Source: Candidatus Dadabacteria bacterium (GTDB taxonomy: Bacteria > Desulfobacterota_D > UBA1144 > Nemesobacterales > JADFKM01). From it: 12,722 bases of DNA. Numbering within the stretch: position 1 is the stretch's first letter; every line of letters starts with the position of its first letter. The notes under the pieces were generated by a model that was not told where the DNA came from, ran no database searches, and saw nothing but the letters and a program-made list of their open reading frames with translations. The stretch lies in NCBI GenBank assembly GCA_022564935.1, contig JADFKM010000059.1:1-12722 (forward strand). Direction: 5' to 3'. Position numbers and translations under genes: made by a program. Shown here one piece after another: positions 1-6,944 of this stretch.

Positions 1-1513
1 CGGTTCCGGTTTTCCCCGCAATCCTGTACCCGGGCACAGCCGCTTTGGTTCCCGAGCCGCCCCGTGTCGTCACTCCTTCAAGCATTTTTGTAGCAGCTTG
101 TGTGGTGTCGTAGGAGAGAACCTTTCTGACAACAAAGGGTTTTATTTCCTTGTAGTTGGAGCCGTTGCGGCCGATTATCCTCTGTACTATGTAAGGCTTC
201 ATTAAAAACCCGCCGTTAGCTATTGCCGAGAGGGCTGTGGCAAGTTGAATCGCAGTCACAGATATGCCCTGGCCGAATGAGTGAGTTGCCAGCTCCACAG
301 GCCCCCACAATCTGTAGTGTATGAGCTTGCCTGTCGATTCTCCCGGCATATCGATGCGGGTCTTTACGCCGTACCCGAATTTGCTTAAGTAATCGTAGTA
401 CAACTCCTTTCCAAGCTCTTCGGCCAGAAGAGAAGCACAGACGTTGCTCGACAACTTTATTATATCAGATATCGTCAATTCCCTGTATGGCTTTAGGTCG
501 TTAATAACCGTGTTGCCCACTTTCCTTCTGCCTCCCAGGCAGTCGAACGTGGTCGAGGGAAGCACTTTGTTTTCCTCCAGAGCGGCGGTTACGAGAAATA
601 TCTTGAGTGTCGAGCCTGGCTCAAACGAGTACCAGATGGGAAGGTTTCGCTGAGTGATTTCCGGGTAGTCGCCTTTATTGTTGATGTCGAGAAACGGGTA
701 GGAGGCCATGGCCAGCACAGCGCCGGTCTCAGGGTTCATCAGGGCGGCAATGCCCTTGCTTCCTTGGGACTTCTCGACCCCACTCTTGAGTTCCTGCTCC
801 ACTATGTATTGTATGTTGGAGTCGATGGTAAGTACAATGTCATTGCCGCTTGTTCCGGGGTCCAGCTCATCGGGCTCGACTATAATCTCCCTTCCGTGTC
901 CATCCTTTTTAGCGACTATTTCCCCGGCTTTGCCCGCCAGTATGTCGTCATAATAGTACTCAAGCCCTTCAATTCCCTTGGAGTCCACATCGGTAAAACC
1001 TATTAACTGGCCTGCAAGGTGGATGTTCGGGTAAAACCTCTTTGGCTCTTTTAGAAACCCGACCCCTTTTATATTCAAACTCTTTATCTTTGCCGCAGTT
1101 TCGTTGTCCGCCAGTCTCTTAATCCACTTGAAAGACCTGTCGGAAATCACGGCGTTCCTTAGCTCTTCTTCGGGTATGGACAGCGCAGCCGAGAGTTCCG
1201 CAACGAAAACGTCCGGCTCGGTGATGTTTTTAGGGCGGAGGTAAATTGACTGGGTGTCCACGTTCATTGCCAGCTCTTTGTTGTTTATGTCGAGAATCTT
1301 TCCGCGCCGAGAGAGCAAGGTGAAAAGGGTTTTGTGCTGTCTAGTGCCGATGTCGATGGCGAGGTCTCTGTTTATCACCTGAAGCTCGAAGGCCTTGAGC
1401 GCTATTGCAAGGAACAGTAACAGTATTATAGAGCACACAAATTTTATTCTTATTGGGAGCCTGGAGGGGGGGTTGGGGTTGTAAGCGGCGCCGGCCTTGG
1501 GTGTTCTATTCAT
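1..1513 (-). CDS. ftsI: FtsI / PBP3-type septal peptidoglycan transpeptidase (3' end beyond window)
   Basis: Class B penicillin-binding protein that cross-links septal peptidoglycan in the periplasm as part of the divisome. The open frame runs without a stop from an ATG at 1513 to the window edge, about 504 codons. A short basic N-terminus is followed by one membrane anchor (about residues 23-39), a PBP dimerisation-type region, and the transpeptidase domain. All three active-site motifs are visible: STLK with the nucleophile Ser301 (602-613), SSN at residues 355-357 (443-451), and KTGT from residue 501 (2-13). Their spacing matches E. coli FtsI. Only the C-terminal tail after KTGT, probably 60-90 residues, is missing. 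The start overlaps the ftsL stop by 8 nt and has a GGTGAGGGG purine tract just before it, so translational coupling is likely. Position directly after ftsL favours FtsI over a sporulation or elongation PBP. Confidence 0.96.
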   Translation of the reverse strand, partial: MNRTPKAGAAYNPNPPSRLPIRIKFVCSIILLLFLAIALKAFELQVINRDLAIDIGTRQHKTLFTLLSRRGKILDINNKELAMNVDTQSIYLRPKNITEPDVFVAELSAALSIPEEELRNAVISDRSFKWIKRLADNETAAKIKSLNIKGVGFLKEPKRFYPNIHLAGQLIGFTDVDSKGIEGLEYYYDDILAGKAGEIVAKKDGHGREIIVEPDELDPGTSGNDIVLTIDSNIQYIVEQELKSGVEKSQGSKGIAALMNPETGAVLAMASYPFLDINNKGDYPEITQRNLPIWYSFEPGSTLKIFLVTAALEENKVLPSTTFDCLGGRRKVGNTVINDLKPYRELTISDIIKLSSNVCASLLAEELGKELYYDYLSKFGYGVKTRIDMPGESTGKLIHYRLWGPVELATHSFGQGISVTAIQLATALSAIANGGFLMKPYIVQRIIGRNGSNYKEIKPFVVRKVLSYDTTQAATKMLEGVTTRGGSGTKAAVPGYRIAGKTGT

Positions 1514-1847
1514 TCCCCTCACCGATAATAGTGATTTGATCCGTATATATTACATCTTCCTGTGTGGGGAACTTATATCCCATATCGAGGGCGATTTTAC
1601 TTATACGTGAAGGGCGTTTCAGGTTCATGTATTCCGAGAGCATTATCTGGTTCTCTCTTATCAGCCTTTCTTCTTTCCGCTTGTTTTCCGATATTCCGTA
1701 ACCAAGCTTTATTTCCTCCACCTTCAGGTGTATGTAGCCCAGGGCGACAAACACTGCGAGCACTATGAGTATGATGATCTTTTTTGATGGTGAGGGTTTC
1801 GGGGCTTCGGATTTCCGAAGTGTGTTCTTATAAGTTGAAATGTTCAT
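1506..1847 (-). CDS. ftsL: FtsL-like cell division protein
   Basis: Predicted small bitopic divisome protein of 113 residues. A basic, proline-containing N-terminus (1-23) is followed by one transmembrane helix (about 24-41, rich in I, L, V) and a charged, heptad-like coiled-coil stretch (about 43-75). The end carries the 'GYKFP' type motif common in FtsL/DivIC proteins. FtsL works with FtsB and FtsQ to control FtsWI. I chose the ATG at 1847 because CCGGGGAGAG lies about 10 nt upstream and the rsmH stop ends 1 nt before it. A longer frame reaching 1913 would run back through the rsmH 3' end and is unlikely. Sequence conservation in this family is weak, so the call rests on size, topology and position between rsmH and ftsI. 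Confidence 0.85.
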   Translation of the reverse strand: MNISTYKNTLRKSEAPKPSPSKKIIILIVLAVFVALGYIHLKVEEIKLGYGISENKRKEERLIRENQIMLSEYMNLKRPSRISKIALDMGYKFPTQEDVIYTDQITIIGEGNE

Positions 1848-1848
1848 T

Positions 1849-2760
1849 TTATATTCTCTCCCCGGCTCGTAATTTTGCGCTCCTTGACCTCCTGTTTTCC
1901 ATTGCCTCTTCAATACCGGGTTGCAAGGGGGTTCGGGTCAGTATGTTTAAGCAGCTTTTTTTGTCGCATAAGCATTCTGGAAGCTCGGGCGGGCACGTGC
2001 ACGAGGCTGCCAGCTTTTTGAAAACGTTCTTAACTATCCTGTCTTCAAGAGAGTGGAAGCACGCTACCGCTATCCTTCCTCCCGGCCTTAGCAGCGGAAC
2101 GGCTTTGTATAAGAACACCTTAATGTTCTCGAGCTCGTTGTTCACCGCTATGCGAATAGCCTGAAAAGTCCTTGTGGCCGGGTGAGTGAAGCGCGGATGG
2201 AATTTCTTTGGTATGGAGCTCGAAATTATGTTAGCAAGCTCAAGAGAAGTATTAATGGGTCTCTGCCCTCTTGCCTTAGCGATGGCCCTTGCGATCTTGG
2301 TCGCCCATTTCTCCTCGCCGTATGTTTTAATCAGGTTTGCGAGCCCCTCCACGTCCGTTTCATTAACGATGTCCCGGGCGGTTACCTCAAGGGTCGGGTC
2401 CATTCGCATATCCAGCGGCTCGTTCCTGAGAAAGCTGAAACCCCTCCCGCTCAATTCGATCTGGTGTGAAGAAAGACCGAGGTCGGCCACTATGCCGTCG
2501 ACCTCACCTGTTCCCAATTCGGCCAGGACTGTGTCAATCTCGGTAAAGTTATTATGTATTAAGCGTACGTTGGAGCCGTATTTGGCCAGTCTTGATTGTG
2601 AGTATGTCAGGGCCTCGGGGTCAGAGTCAATGCCTATTATATCTGCCTGTCCATCGGTTAGCTCCAGTATGGCTTCGGAGTAACCGCCCATTCCCACGGT
2701 GGAGTCGACGTACAGGCCTCCCGGAACGGGGCGGAGCAGCTTCATGACTTCCACCAGCAT
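1849..2760 (-). CDS. rsmH: RsmH (MraW), 16S rRNA C1402 N4-methyltransferase
   Basis: SAM-dependent methyltransferase that modifies N4 of cytidine 1402 in the ribosomal decoding centre. Counted from the ATG at 2760 it has 303 residues. Family signatures are the SAM loop VDSTVGMGGYSE (18-29), the acidic IGIDSDPEA (about 42-50), ADLGLSSHQIE (92-102), GFSFLRNEPLDMRMDP (107-122), HPATRTFQAIRI (193-204), CFHSLEDRIVK (234-244) and a C-terminal NRRSRSAKLR. A Cys-rich CxCPPxxPxCxC segment (about 254-265) is also typical of many RsmH proteins. Family similarity appears to start upstream of this ATG: codons 2787-2761 read I-E-Y-P-I-H-T-S-V, matching the usual N-terminal H-x-x-V-(L/M)-L block. No ATG, GTG or TTG lies in frame there, so the true start may be a rare codon such as ATC at 2787. 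The given start is therefore the first canonical one, not a firm call. Confidence 0.95.
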   Translation of the reverse strand: MLVEVMKLLRPVPGGLYVDSTVGMGGYSEAILELTDGQADIIGIDSDPEALTYSQSRLAKYGSNVRLIHNNFTEIDTVLAELGTGEVDGIVADLGLSSHQIELSGRGFSFLRNEPLDMRMDPTLEVTARDIVNETDVEGLANLIKTYGEEKWATKIARAIAKARGQRPINTSLELANIISSSIPKKFHPRFTHPATRTFQAIRIAVNNELENIKVFLYKAVPLLRPGGRIAVACFHSLEDRIVKNVFKKLAASCTCPPELPECLCDKKSCLNILTRTPLQPGIEEAMENRRSRSAKLRAGERI

Positions 2761-2810
2761 TACCGAGGTATGGATCGGGTATTCGATTTTTAACGCCGCC
2801 TTTAATTGGT

Positions 2811-3257
2811 TTATAGGCCGTCTCCCACCAGAATTTCCGTGCTTTTCCTGAATTTTTCAAATGCCCGCTCCGCTTCTTCGGCTTCCCAAACCTCTTTTCC
2901 CCATATCTCGAAGCGGTTCAGCATTCCTATGAGGGTGACTTCTTTTTGAATTCCTGCTCCGGCCCTCAATGACGGCGGGATTAAGATTCTTCCCTGTCCG
3001 TCAATCGGGCAGTCGACGGCACTCCCCATAAGATACCTGAGGAAGGATATAACTTCCTGCTTAAACTGGGGAAATTCCACAACCTTTTTCTCTATTTCGT
3101 TCCATTCCGTTATGGGATAGGCCATGAGGCATTTATCGAAATTCGTTACTATGAGGGTCTCCTCAGAGTATTTGCTCCTCATAACCTCCCGGAATTTGGA
3201 CGGCACGCTCACACGACCCTTGTCAGTCATCGTGTGCTCGTATCGTCCTCTGAACAT
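2811..3257 (-). CDS. mraZ: MraZ transcriptional regulator of the dcw cluster
   Basis: DNA-binding AbrB/MraZ-fold protein, first gene of the division/cell-wall cluster and, in E. coli, a repressor of its own operon. From the ATG at 3257 it has 148 residues, the usual family length. The N-terminal MFRGRYEH is the canonical start of the family. The two repeated MraZ half-domains are marked by DKGR (12-15, then VSVPSKFR) and DGQGR (86-90, then ILIPPSLR). A longer frame from a GTG at 3332 adds 25 residues, but the extension translates through AAAGTGGCA repeats that look like operator DNA (peptide KWHKVAS), so I reject it. A drawback is that no strong Shine-Dalgarno sequence precedes 3257. The rsmH ATG at 2760 follows 50 nt after the mraZ stop. 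Confidence 0.95.
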   Translation of the reverse strand: MFRGRYEHTMTDKGRVSVPSKFREVMRSKYSEETLIVTNFDKCLMAYPITEWNEIEKKVVEFPQFKQEVISFLRYLMGSAVDCPIDGQGRILIPPSLRAGAGIQKEVTLIGMLNRFEIWGKEVWEAEEAERAFEKFRKSTEILVGDGL

Positions 3258-3272
3258 CAAGTTTTCCAGTGA

Positions 3273-3334
3273 TGCCACTTTGTGCCACTTTAGAAATTCT
3301 ATTTGCCGGCGGATAAATTCATTATCTGCCACTT
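3273..3334 (-). promoter_or_regulatory. Proximal MraZ-box cluster just upstream of the mraZ start
   Basis: TGCCACTT on the plus strand (AAGTGGCA on the coding strand) occurs at 3273-3280 and 3283-3290, exactly 10 bp apart, and once more at 3327-3334. The pair reads AAAGTGGCA-C-AAAGTGGCA. Known MraZ operators are short direct repeats with about 10-bp phasing (TGGG-containing in E. coli, AAAGTG-type in mollicutes), and this motif fits the second form closely. The pair ends only 15 nt before the proposed mraZ ATG. Binding by MraZ is inferred. Confidence 0.65.
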
Positions 3335-3374
3335 CCCTCTTGTGATTGCTGAACTATCTGTTTTTAATCCCTAT

Positions 3375-3412
3375 TCCAACTAATAGCCAATCTATGCCAC
3401 TTTATGCCACTT
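3375..3412 (-). promoter_or_regulatory. mraZ box: Distal MraZ operator: phased direct repeats at the transcription start
   Basis: Two exact copies of TGCCACTT lie at 3395-3402 and 3405-3412, 10 bp apart. Degenerate units continue in the same phase at about 3385 (agccaatc) and 3375 (tccaact). On the coding strand this reads AAAGTGGCAT-AAAGTGGCAT-AGATTGGC, then TTGG. The array starts immediately downstream of the -10 element at 3418-3423, where a repressor would block initiation. The layout matches autoregulation by MraZ, but this is inference from the motif and its position. Confidence 0.75.
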
Positions 3413-3417
3413 TCTAC

Positions 3418-3446
3418 ACAATATAAAATCCTAAGAACTTTGTCAA
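3418..3446 (-). promoter_or_regulatory. Sigma-70-type promoter of the mraZ/dcw operon
   Basis: On the minus strand a perfect TTGACA (3446-3441) is followed by a 17-nt spacer and TATTGT (3423-3418), a four-of-six match to TATAAT. The expected transcription start is near 3411, inside the first MraZ box and about 150 nt upstream of the mraZ ATG. No stronger candidate was seen between here and mraZ. Confidence 0.7.
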
Positions 3447-3557
3447 GATGCTTTTTCAATTTCTTACCTTTTATCCAAGATAGGACTGAAGACCATATTT
3501 GGCGCTTGCCGGGACTTTTTTGGAATTAAGAGGGCATGGAGGCGTAAATGAACTGCC

Positions 3558-3586
3558 TCGAATTGGTACTCAAACCCTGGTAAAAT
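3558..3586 (+). promoter_or_regulatory. Weak candidate promoter for ubiA
   Basis: TAAAAT at 3581-3586 is a good -10 hexamer 15 nt before the ubiA ATG. The hexamer 17 nt upstream, TCGAAT (3558-3563), is a poor -35. Initiation here would leave a very short leader, consistent with the absence of a visible Shine-Dalgarno sequence before the ATG at 3602. The rest of 3447-3601 shows no other signal I can support. Confidence 0.25.
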
Positions 3587-3601
3587 CCCTCACAACCCAT
3601 T

Positions 3602-4444
3602 ATGAAACGGCTCAAAAACTACGGCAGTTTCGTTAAGGTCGAGCACACCCTTTTTTCCCTCCCCCTGATACTCTCGGGCTCGTTCATTGCATATAAATCC
3701 ATGCCGGCCGCTAAAACGCTCGCACTCATAATCCTGGCCGGCTTCGGGGCTAGGACGGCGGCTCTGGCGCTGAACAGGGTCATTGACTACAAAATCGATG
3801 CCCTCAACCCGAGGACGAAGGGCAGGGAGCTTCCCTCGGGGAAGATAACCGCCATGGAGTCGGCGGGAGTCATGACGGCGGGAATTCTCATCTACCTGCT
3901 CGCGGCGTACCTGATATGCGACCTCGTGTTTTATTTATCCCCTGTACCGCTTGCGGTTTTCACATTGTATCCCTACCTCAAGCGGTTCACGCCTTTTTGC
4001 CATTTCGGCGTGGGCTTGGGACTCGCCCTCGCCCCGATAGGGGGGTTTGTTGCGGTCACGTGCTCTCTGGAGGGCTTAGGAGCGGCGCTGTTTCTGGGCC
4101 TTTTCACACTGTTCTGGGTTTCGGGGTTCGACATTATCTACGCCACAGTCGACGAGGAGTTCGACAAAAGCGCGGGCATACACTCCCTCGTGGCCGCTTA
4201 CGGAAGGGAAAGGGCCTTAAGGGTATCGGCCGTGCTCCACGGGGTATCGTTCCTATTCCTGCTCGCCCTTTATGTGACCGAGTTCAGGAACATCTCTTCG
4301 GTGTTCCTGCTTCTCATAACGGGCTTTCTGCTATATTTCGAGCACCTGAAGTCCTCGGACGTAGACCTTGTCTTTTTTAAAGTGAACGCTCTGCTCGGTT
4401 TCAGTGTTTTCTTTTTCATTTTATCCGGGATATACTTACCCTAA
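3602..4444 (+). CDS. mqnP: UbiA-family prenyltransferase, probable MqnP of the futalosine pathway
   Basis: Membrane prenyltransferase of 280 residues. It most likely attaches a polyprenyl chain to 1,4-dihydroxy-6-naphthoate, the product of the futalosine branch of menaquinone synthesis. Two diphosphate/Mg2+-binding motifs are visible: N58-R-x-x-D62-x-x-x-D66, followed by RTKGRELPSG, and D177-IIYATV-D184-EEF-D188-KSAGIHS. Seven to nine hydrophobic segments fill the rest. The order UbiA-UbiX-UbiD-MqnE supports menaquinone rather than ubiquinone synthesis. The sequence is also annotated in related proteins as 4-hydroxybenzoate polyprenyltransferase, and the aromatic substrate cannot be read from sequence alone. 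The start codon is the first ATG in an N-terminus with normal family length. There is no clear ribosome binding site, so a short or leaderless transcript is possible. Confidence 0.9.
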   Translation: MKRLKNYGSFVKVEHTLFSLPLILSGSFIAYKSMPAAKTLALIILAGFGARTAALALNRVIDYKIDALNPRTKGRELPSGKITAMESAGVMTAGILIYLLAAYLICDLVFYLSPVPLAVFTLYPYLKRFTPFCHFGVGLGLALAPIGGFVAVTCSLEGLGAALFLGLFTLFWVSGFDIIYATVDEEFDKSAGIHSLVAAYGRERALRVSAVLHGVSFLFLLALYVTEFRNISSVFLLLITGFLLYFEHLKSSDVDLVFFKVNALLGFSVFFFILSGIYLP

Positions 4445-4445
4445 A

Positions 4446-5006
4446 ATGCGAACTATAGTTGGAATTACAGGAGCATCCGGCTCGATATACGGCGTCGATT
4501 TCTTGAGGCGCTGCCCAGACGATAAGTTTCTCATTACGAGCAAATGGGGAAAGCGGGTGCTGCTCGAAGAGCTGGGCCTTAAGGTCGAGGAACTGGCTCC
4601 GTGGGTGAAGCAGTCTTTCGACGACCGCGACCTGGCCTCCCCATTTTCCTCTGGAAGCAACCACTTCGACGCTATGGTCATAATCCCGTGCTCCGTTTCT
4701 ACTTTGGGAAAGATCGCCTCCGGCGTAGCCGACACGCTGATTACCAGAATAGCGAGCGTTGCACTCAAGGAGAGGAGGAAGCTCGTACTTGCCGTGCGGG
4801 AGACGCCCCTCGACTCAATAGCTCTTGAGAATGCGCTCAAATTGTCGCGCGAGGGGGTGGTCATCATGCCCCTTTGTCCCCCTCATTACCGCAACCCCCG
4901 GAGCATAGATGACCTGGTGGAGGGGTTTGTGAACAAAGTGCTCTCAGTGGTAGGCGCCCGTGATGACAACGGGGAAGGCGGCTGGAGACACGAGGAGCTT
5001 GAGTGA
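4446..5006 (+). CDS. ubiX: UbiX-family flavin prenyltransferase
   Basis: Makes prenylated FMN, the cofactor of UbiD-type decarboxylases, by joining FMN and a dimethylallyl phosphate. The protein has 186 residues, near the usual 185-205. Family features are GITGASGSIYG at residues 6-16 (FMN-binding loop), PCSVSTLGKIASGVADTLITR (about 81-101), and RETPLD (118-123) followed by PLCPPHYRNP (about 142-151). I chose the ATG at 4446 because it begins the conserved MRTIVGITGASG. A frame opening at 4404 only adds residues read through the end of ubiA. It starts 1 nt after the ubiA stop, so the two are surely co-transcribed. In futalosine-pathway organisms this role is sometimes called MqnM. The last dozen residues are acidic and poorly conserved. 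Confidence 0.94.
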   Translation: MRTIVGITGASGSIYGVDFLRRCPDDKFLITSKWGKRVLLEELGLKVEELAPWVKQSFDDRDLASPFSSGSNHFDAMVIIPCSVSTLGKIASGVADTLITRIASVALKERRKLVLAVRETPLDSIALENALKLSREGVVIMPLCPPHYRNPRSIDDLVEGFVNKVLSVVGARDDNGEGGWRHEELE

Positions 5007-5048
5007 GCTAATCTGTTATTCCGGGTTCGAATCGAGCTATCTTATTGT

Positions 5049-5068
5049 AACGACTCCTGTCGTTTTAT
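5049..5068 (+). terminator. Possible weak intrinsic terminator or attenuator after ubiX
   Basis: AACGAC (5049-5054) and GTCGTT (5059-5064) form a 6-bp stem with a TCCT loop, running straight into TTTT-ATTA. The stem is short and AT-containing, so termination would be partial at best. It overlaps the next hairpin (5063-5084), so the two structures exclude each other. Confidence 0.3.
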
Positions 5069-5122
5069 TACTATTGTAATAAAACCCTAGTTTGCCGAGT
5101 CATGTGACAGTTGAGTCTGTCA
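5063..5122. repeat. Inverted repeats in the ubiX-ubiD gap
   Basis: TTTTATTAC (5063-5071) and GTAATAAAA (5076-5084) form a perfect 9-bp, AT-rich palindrome with a TATT loop. A second inverted repeat, TGACAG (5105-5110) and CTGTCA (5117-5122), has a 6-nt loop. They could be RNA hairpins, an mRNA processing site, or operator half-sites. There is no clear sigma-70 promoter in this 160-nt gap. Confidence 0.5.
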
Positions 5123-5168
5123 AATATCTCACTACCTCTGCCCGTTGGATAAGGTAAAATGTGGAGTT

Positions 5169-6944
5169 ATGGGTAAAAGGGATTTTTCTAACCTTCAGGA
5201 GTTCATCTCGCGCCTCGAGGACATGGGCGACCTCACGCGCATCAAGGCCGAGGTCGACCCCATACTCGAGGTCACCGAGATAGCCACCAGGATCATAAGG
5301 GAGCGGGGCCCGGCGCTCATATTCGAGAACGTAAGGGGCTCTGCGTTTCCCATGGCCATAAACCTCTTCGGAACTGAGGAGAGGGTAGCGCTCGCCCTCG
5401 GACGAAAGCCCCGCGAGGTGGGCGAAGAGCTTGTCGAGATGTTCCAGCAGCTCAGCCCTCCGTCCTTAAAGGGGCTTTTTAAGGTGCTTCCAAAGTCGCT
5501 CAAGGTTATTCATATGAGGACGACCAATGTGGGCCGGGGGCCCGTGCAAGAGGTGAGGGAGCAGCCTGATTTAGACAGACTGCCGATAATGCAGTGCTGG
5601 CCCAAGGACGGGGGCAGGTTCATTACGATCGGCCTCGTGCTCACCCAAGACCCGCTCAGCGGACGGAGGAACCTGGGCATTTACAGGATGCAGATATACG
5701 ACAGCACTACAGCGGGGATGCACTGGCACCCCCACAAGGGCGGCGCCGCCCATTACCACGAGGCCGCAAAGCTGGGCAGGGACCTGGAAGCGGCGGTGAT
5801 TCTGGGGGGCGACCCGAAGATGATCTTCACCGCGATCGCGCCCCTTCCCGAAGGCATGGACGAGTTGGCGTTTGCAGGCTACTTGCGGGGCAGTCCCATT
5901 CCGATGGTTCAGGGGAAAACAATATCTTACAGGGTTCCCGCGAACGCCGAGTTTGTTATAGAGGGCGTTGTACCGAAAGGGGTGCTGAGAGAAGAAGGCC
6001 CGTTCGGAGACCACTTCGGGTACTACTCGATGGAGGCCGATTTCCCCGTGTTCAAGCTCCGCGAGATAACCCACCGCCTTAACGCCGTGTTTCCAGCCAC
6101 CATTGTGGGCAAGCCCCCGAAGGAAGACATCTTCCTCGGGATGGCGGCGGCCGACATGTTCTCTCCCCTCGTGAGAATAATCAACCCGGAGATAAAGGAT
6201 ATGTGGGCTTATCCGGAGGCGGGGTTCCACAACCTGCTGGTGGTTGCCGTTGACGAGCGGTATCCGAAGAACGCCGTCAAGGCCATGCTTGCCCTCTGGG
6301 GCACGGGACAGCTCCTTCTGACCAAGTGCATGGTAATGGTCTCAAGCGAAGTAGACCCCAGGGACTTTAATGCGGTGTTAGAAGAGATAGGGGAGAATTT
6401 CGACCCGCGCGAGGATTTCCTGCTCATACCCTGGGCTCCGCTCGACACCCTGGACTTCACGAGTGGCAAGATACACGTGGGGAGCAAGATGGGCATCAAC
6501 GCCGTGAGGCGCCCCAAAGGGGACAGGAAGCGTAAGCGTCCGCCCAAGACCGTTCCCGACCCCAGGGAGAAGCTCGAGGGCATCAAGGACTACAAGCTTC
6601 TCCCCGGCGGCATGCTCCACATTGTTGTAGAGCAAAACCCCAAGGAGACGATACGGGCGCTGTTCGAGGCTCCTGGCTACGAGGCCGTAAGGATAATCGT
6701 GGCGCAGAGCCCCGACATAGACCTCGAAGACGAAACCGAGCTTATTTGGGGCATGTTCACGCGGTTTGACCCGTATCTGGACGTGTTCTTTGAGAAGACC
6801 GAGCTTCGCGGCTCGGCGGTTCTGTACGACGGCAGGATGGGTTTAGATTGCACCTTTAAAAAATGGTATCCTGATGTTATTGAGATGTCTGACGACGTGA
6901 AGGAGAAGGTGAGTTCAAGATGGGAACAATACTGGAAAACATAG
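5169..6944 (+). CDS. mqnL: UbiD-family prenyl-FMN-dependent decarboxylase, menaquinone pathway
   Basis: Decarboxylase using the prenylated FMN made by UbiX. In this context it likely removes the carboxyl group from prenylated 1,4-dihydroxy-6-naphthoate. Visible family features are NLGIYRMQ with Arg173 (cofactor and catalysis), HWHPHKGGAAHYHEA, the VIEGVVPKG block, and E276-GPFG-D281-HFGYYS, the acidic residues placed like the catalytic pair in characterised UbiD enzymes. At 591 residues it is long for bacterial UbiD (often about 490), but matches the longer menaquinone-type subgroup. The first in-frame start is a TTG at 5145. I prefer the ATG at 5169 because it opens the family-typical N-terminus and GGAG lies close upstream, although spacing is short. 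Its 3' end overlaps mqnE by 25 nt. The MqnL name follows the futalosine pathway and is inferred from context. Confidence 0.92.
   Translation: MGKRDFSNLQEFISRLEDMGDLTRIKAEVDPILEVTEIATRIIRERGPALIFENVRGSAFPMAINLFGTEERVALALGRKPREVGEELVEMFQQLSPPSLKGLFKVLPKSLKVIHMRTTNVGRGPVQEVREQPDLDRLPIMQCWPKDGGRFITIGLVLTQDPLSGRRNLGIYRMQIYDSTTAGMHWHPHKGGAAHYHEAAKLGRDLEAAVILGGDPKMIFTAIAPLPEGMDELAFAGYLRGSPIPMVQGKTISYRVPANAEFVIEGVVPKGVLREEGPFGDHFGYYSMEADFPVFKLREITHRLNAVFPATIVGKPPKEDIFLGMAAADMFSPLVRIINPEIKDMWAYPEAGFHNLLVVAVDERYPKNAVKAMLALWGTGQLLLTKCMVMVSSEVDPRDFNAVLEEIGENFDPREDFLLIPWAPLDTLDFTSGKIHVGSKMGINAVRRPKGDRKRKRPPKTVPDPREKLEGIKDYKLLPGGMLHIVVEQNPKETIRALFEAPGYEAVRIIVAQSPDIDLEDETELIWGMFTRFDPYLDVFFEKTELRGSAVLYDGRMGLDCTFKKWYPDVIEMSDDVKEKVSSRWEQYWKT

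Noticed and set aside
3257-3332. Extended mraZ start at GTG 3332
   Set aside because: The extra 25 residues are translated from operator-like repeats, the GAGGG upstream is only 2 nt from the GTG, and the family normally begins at MFRGRYEH.
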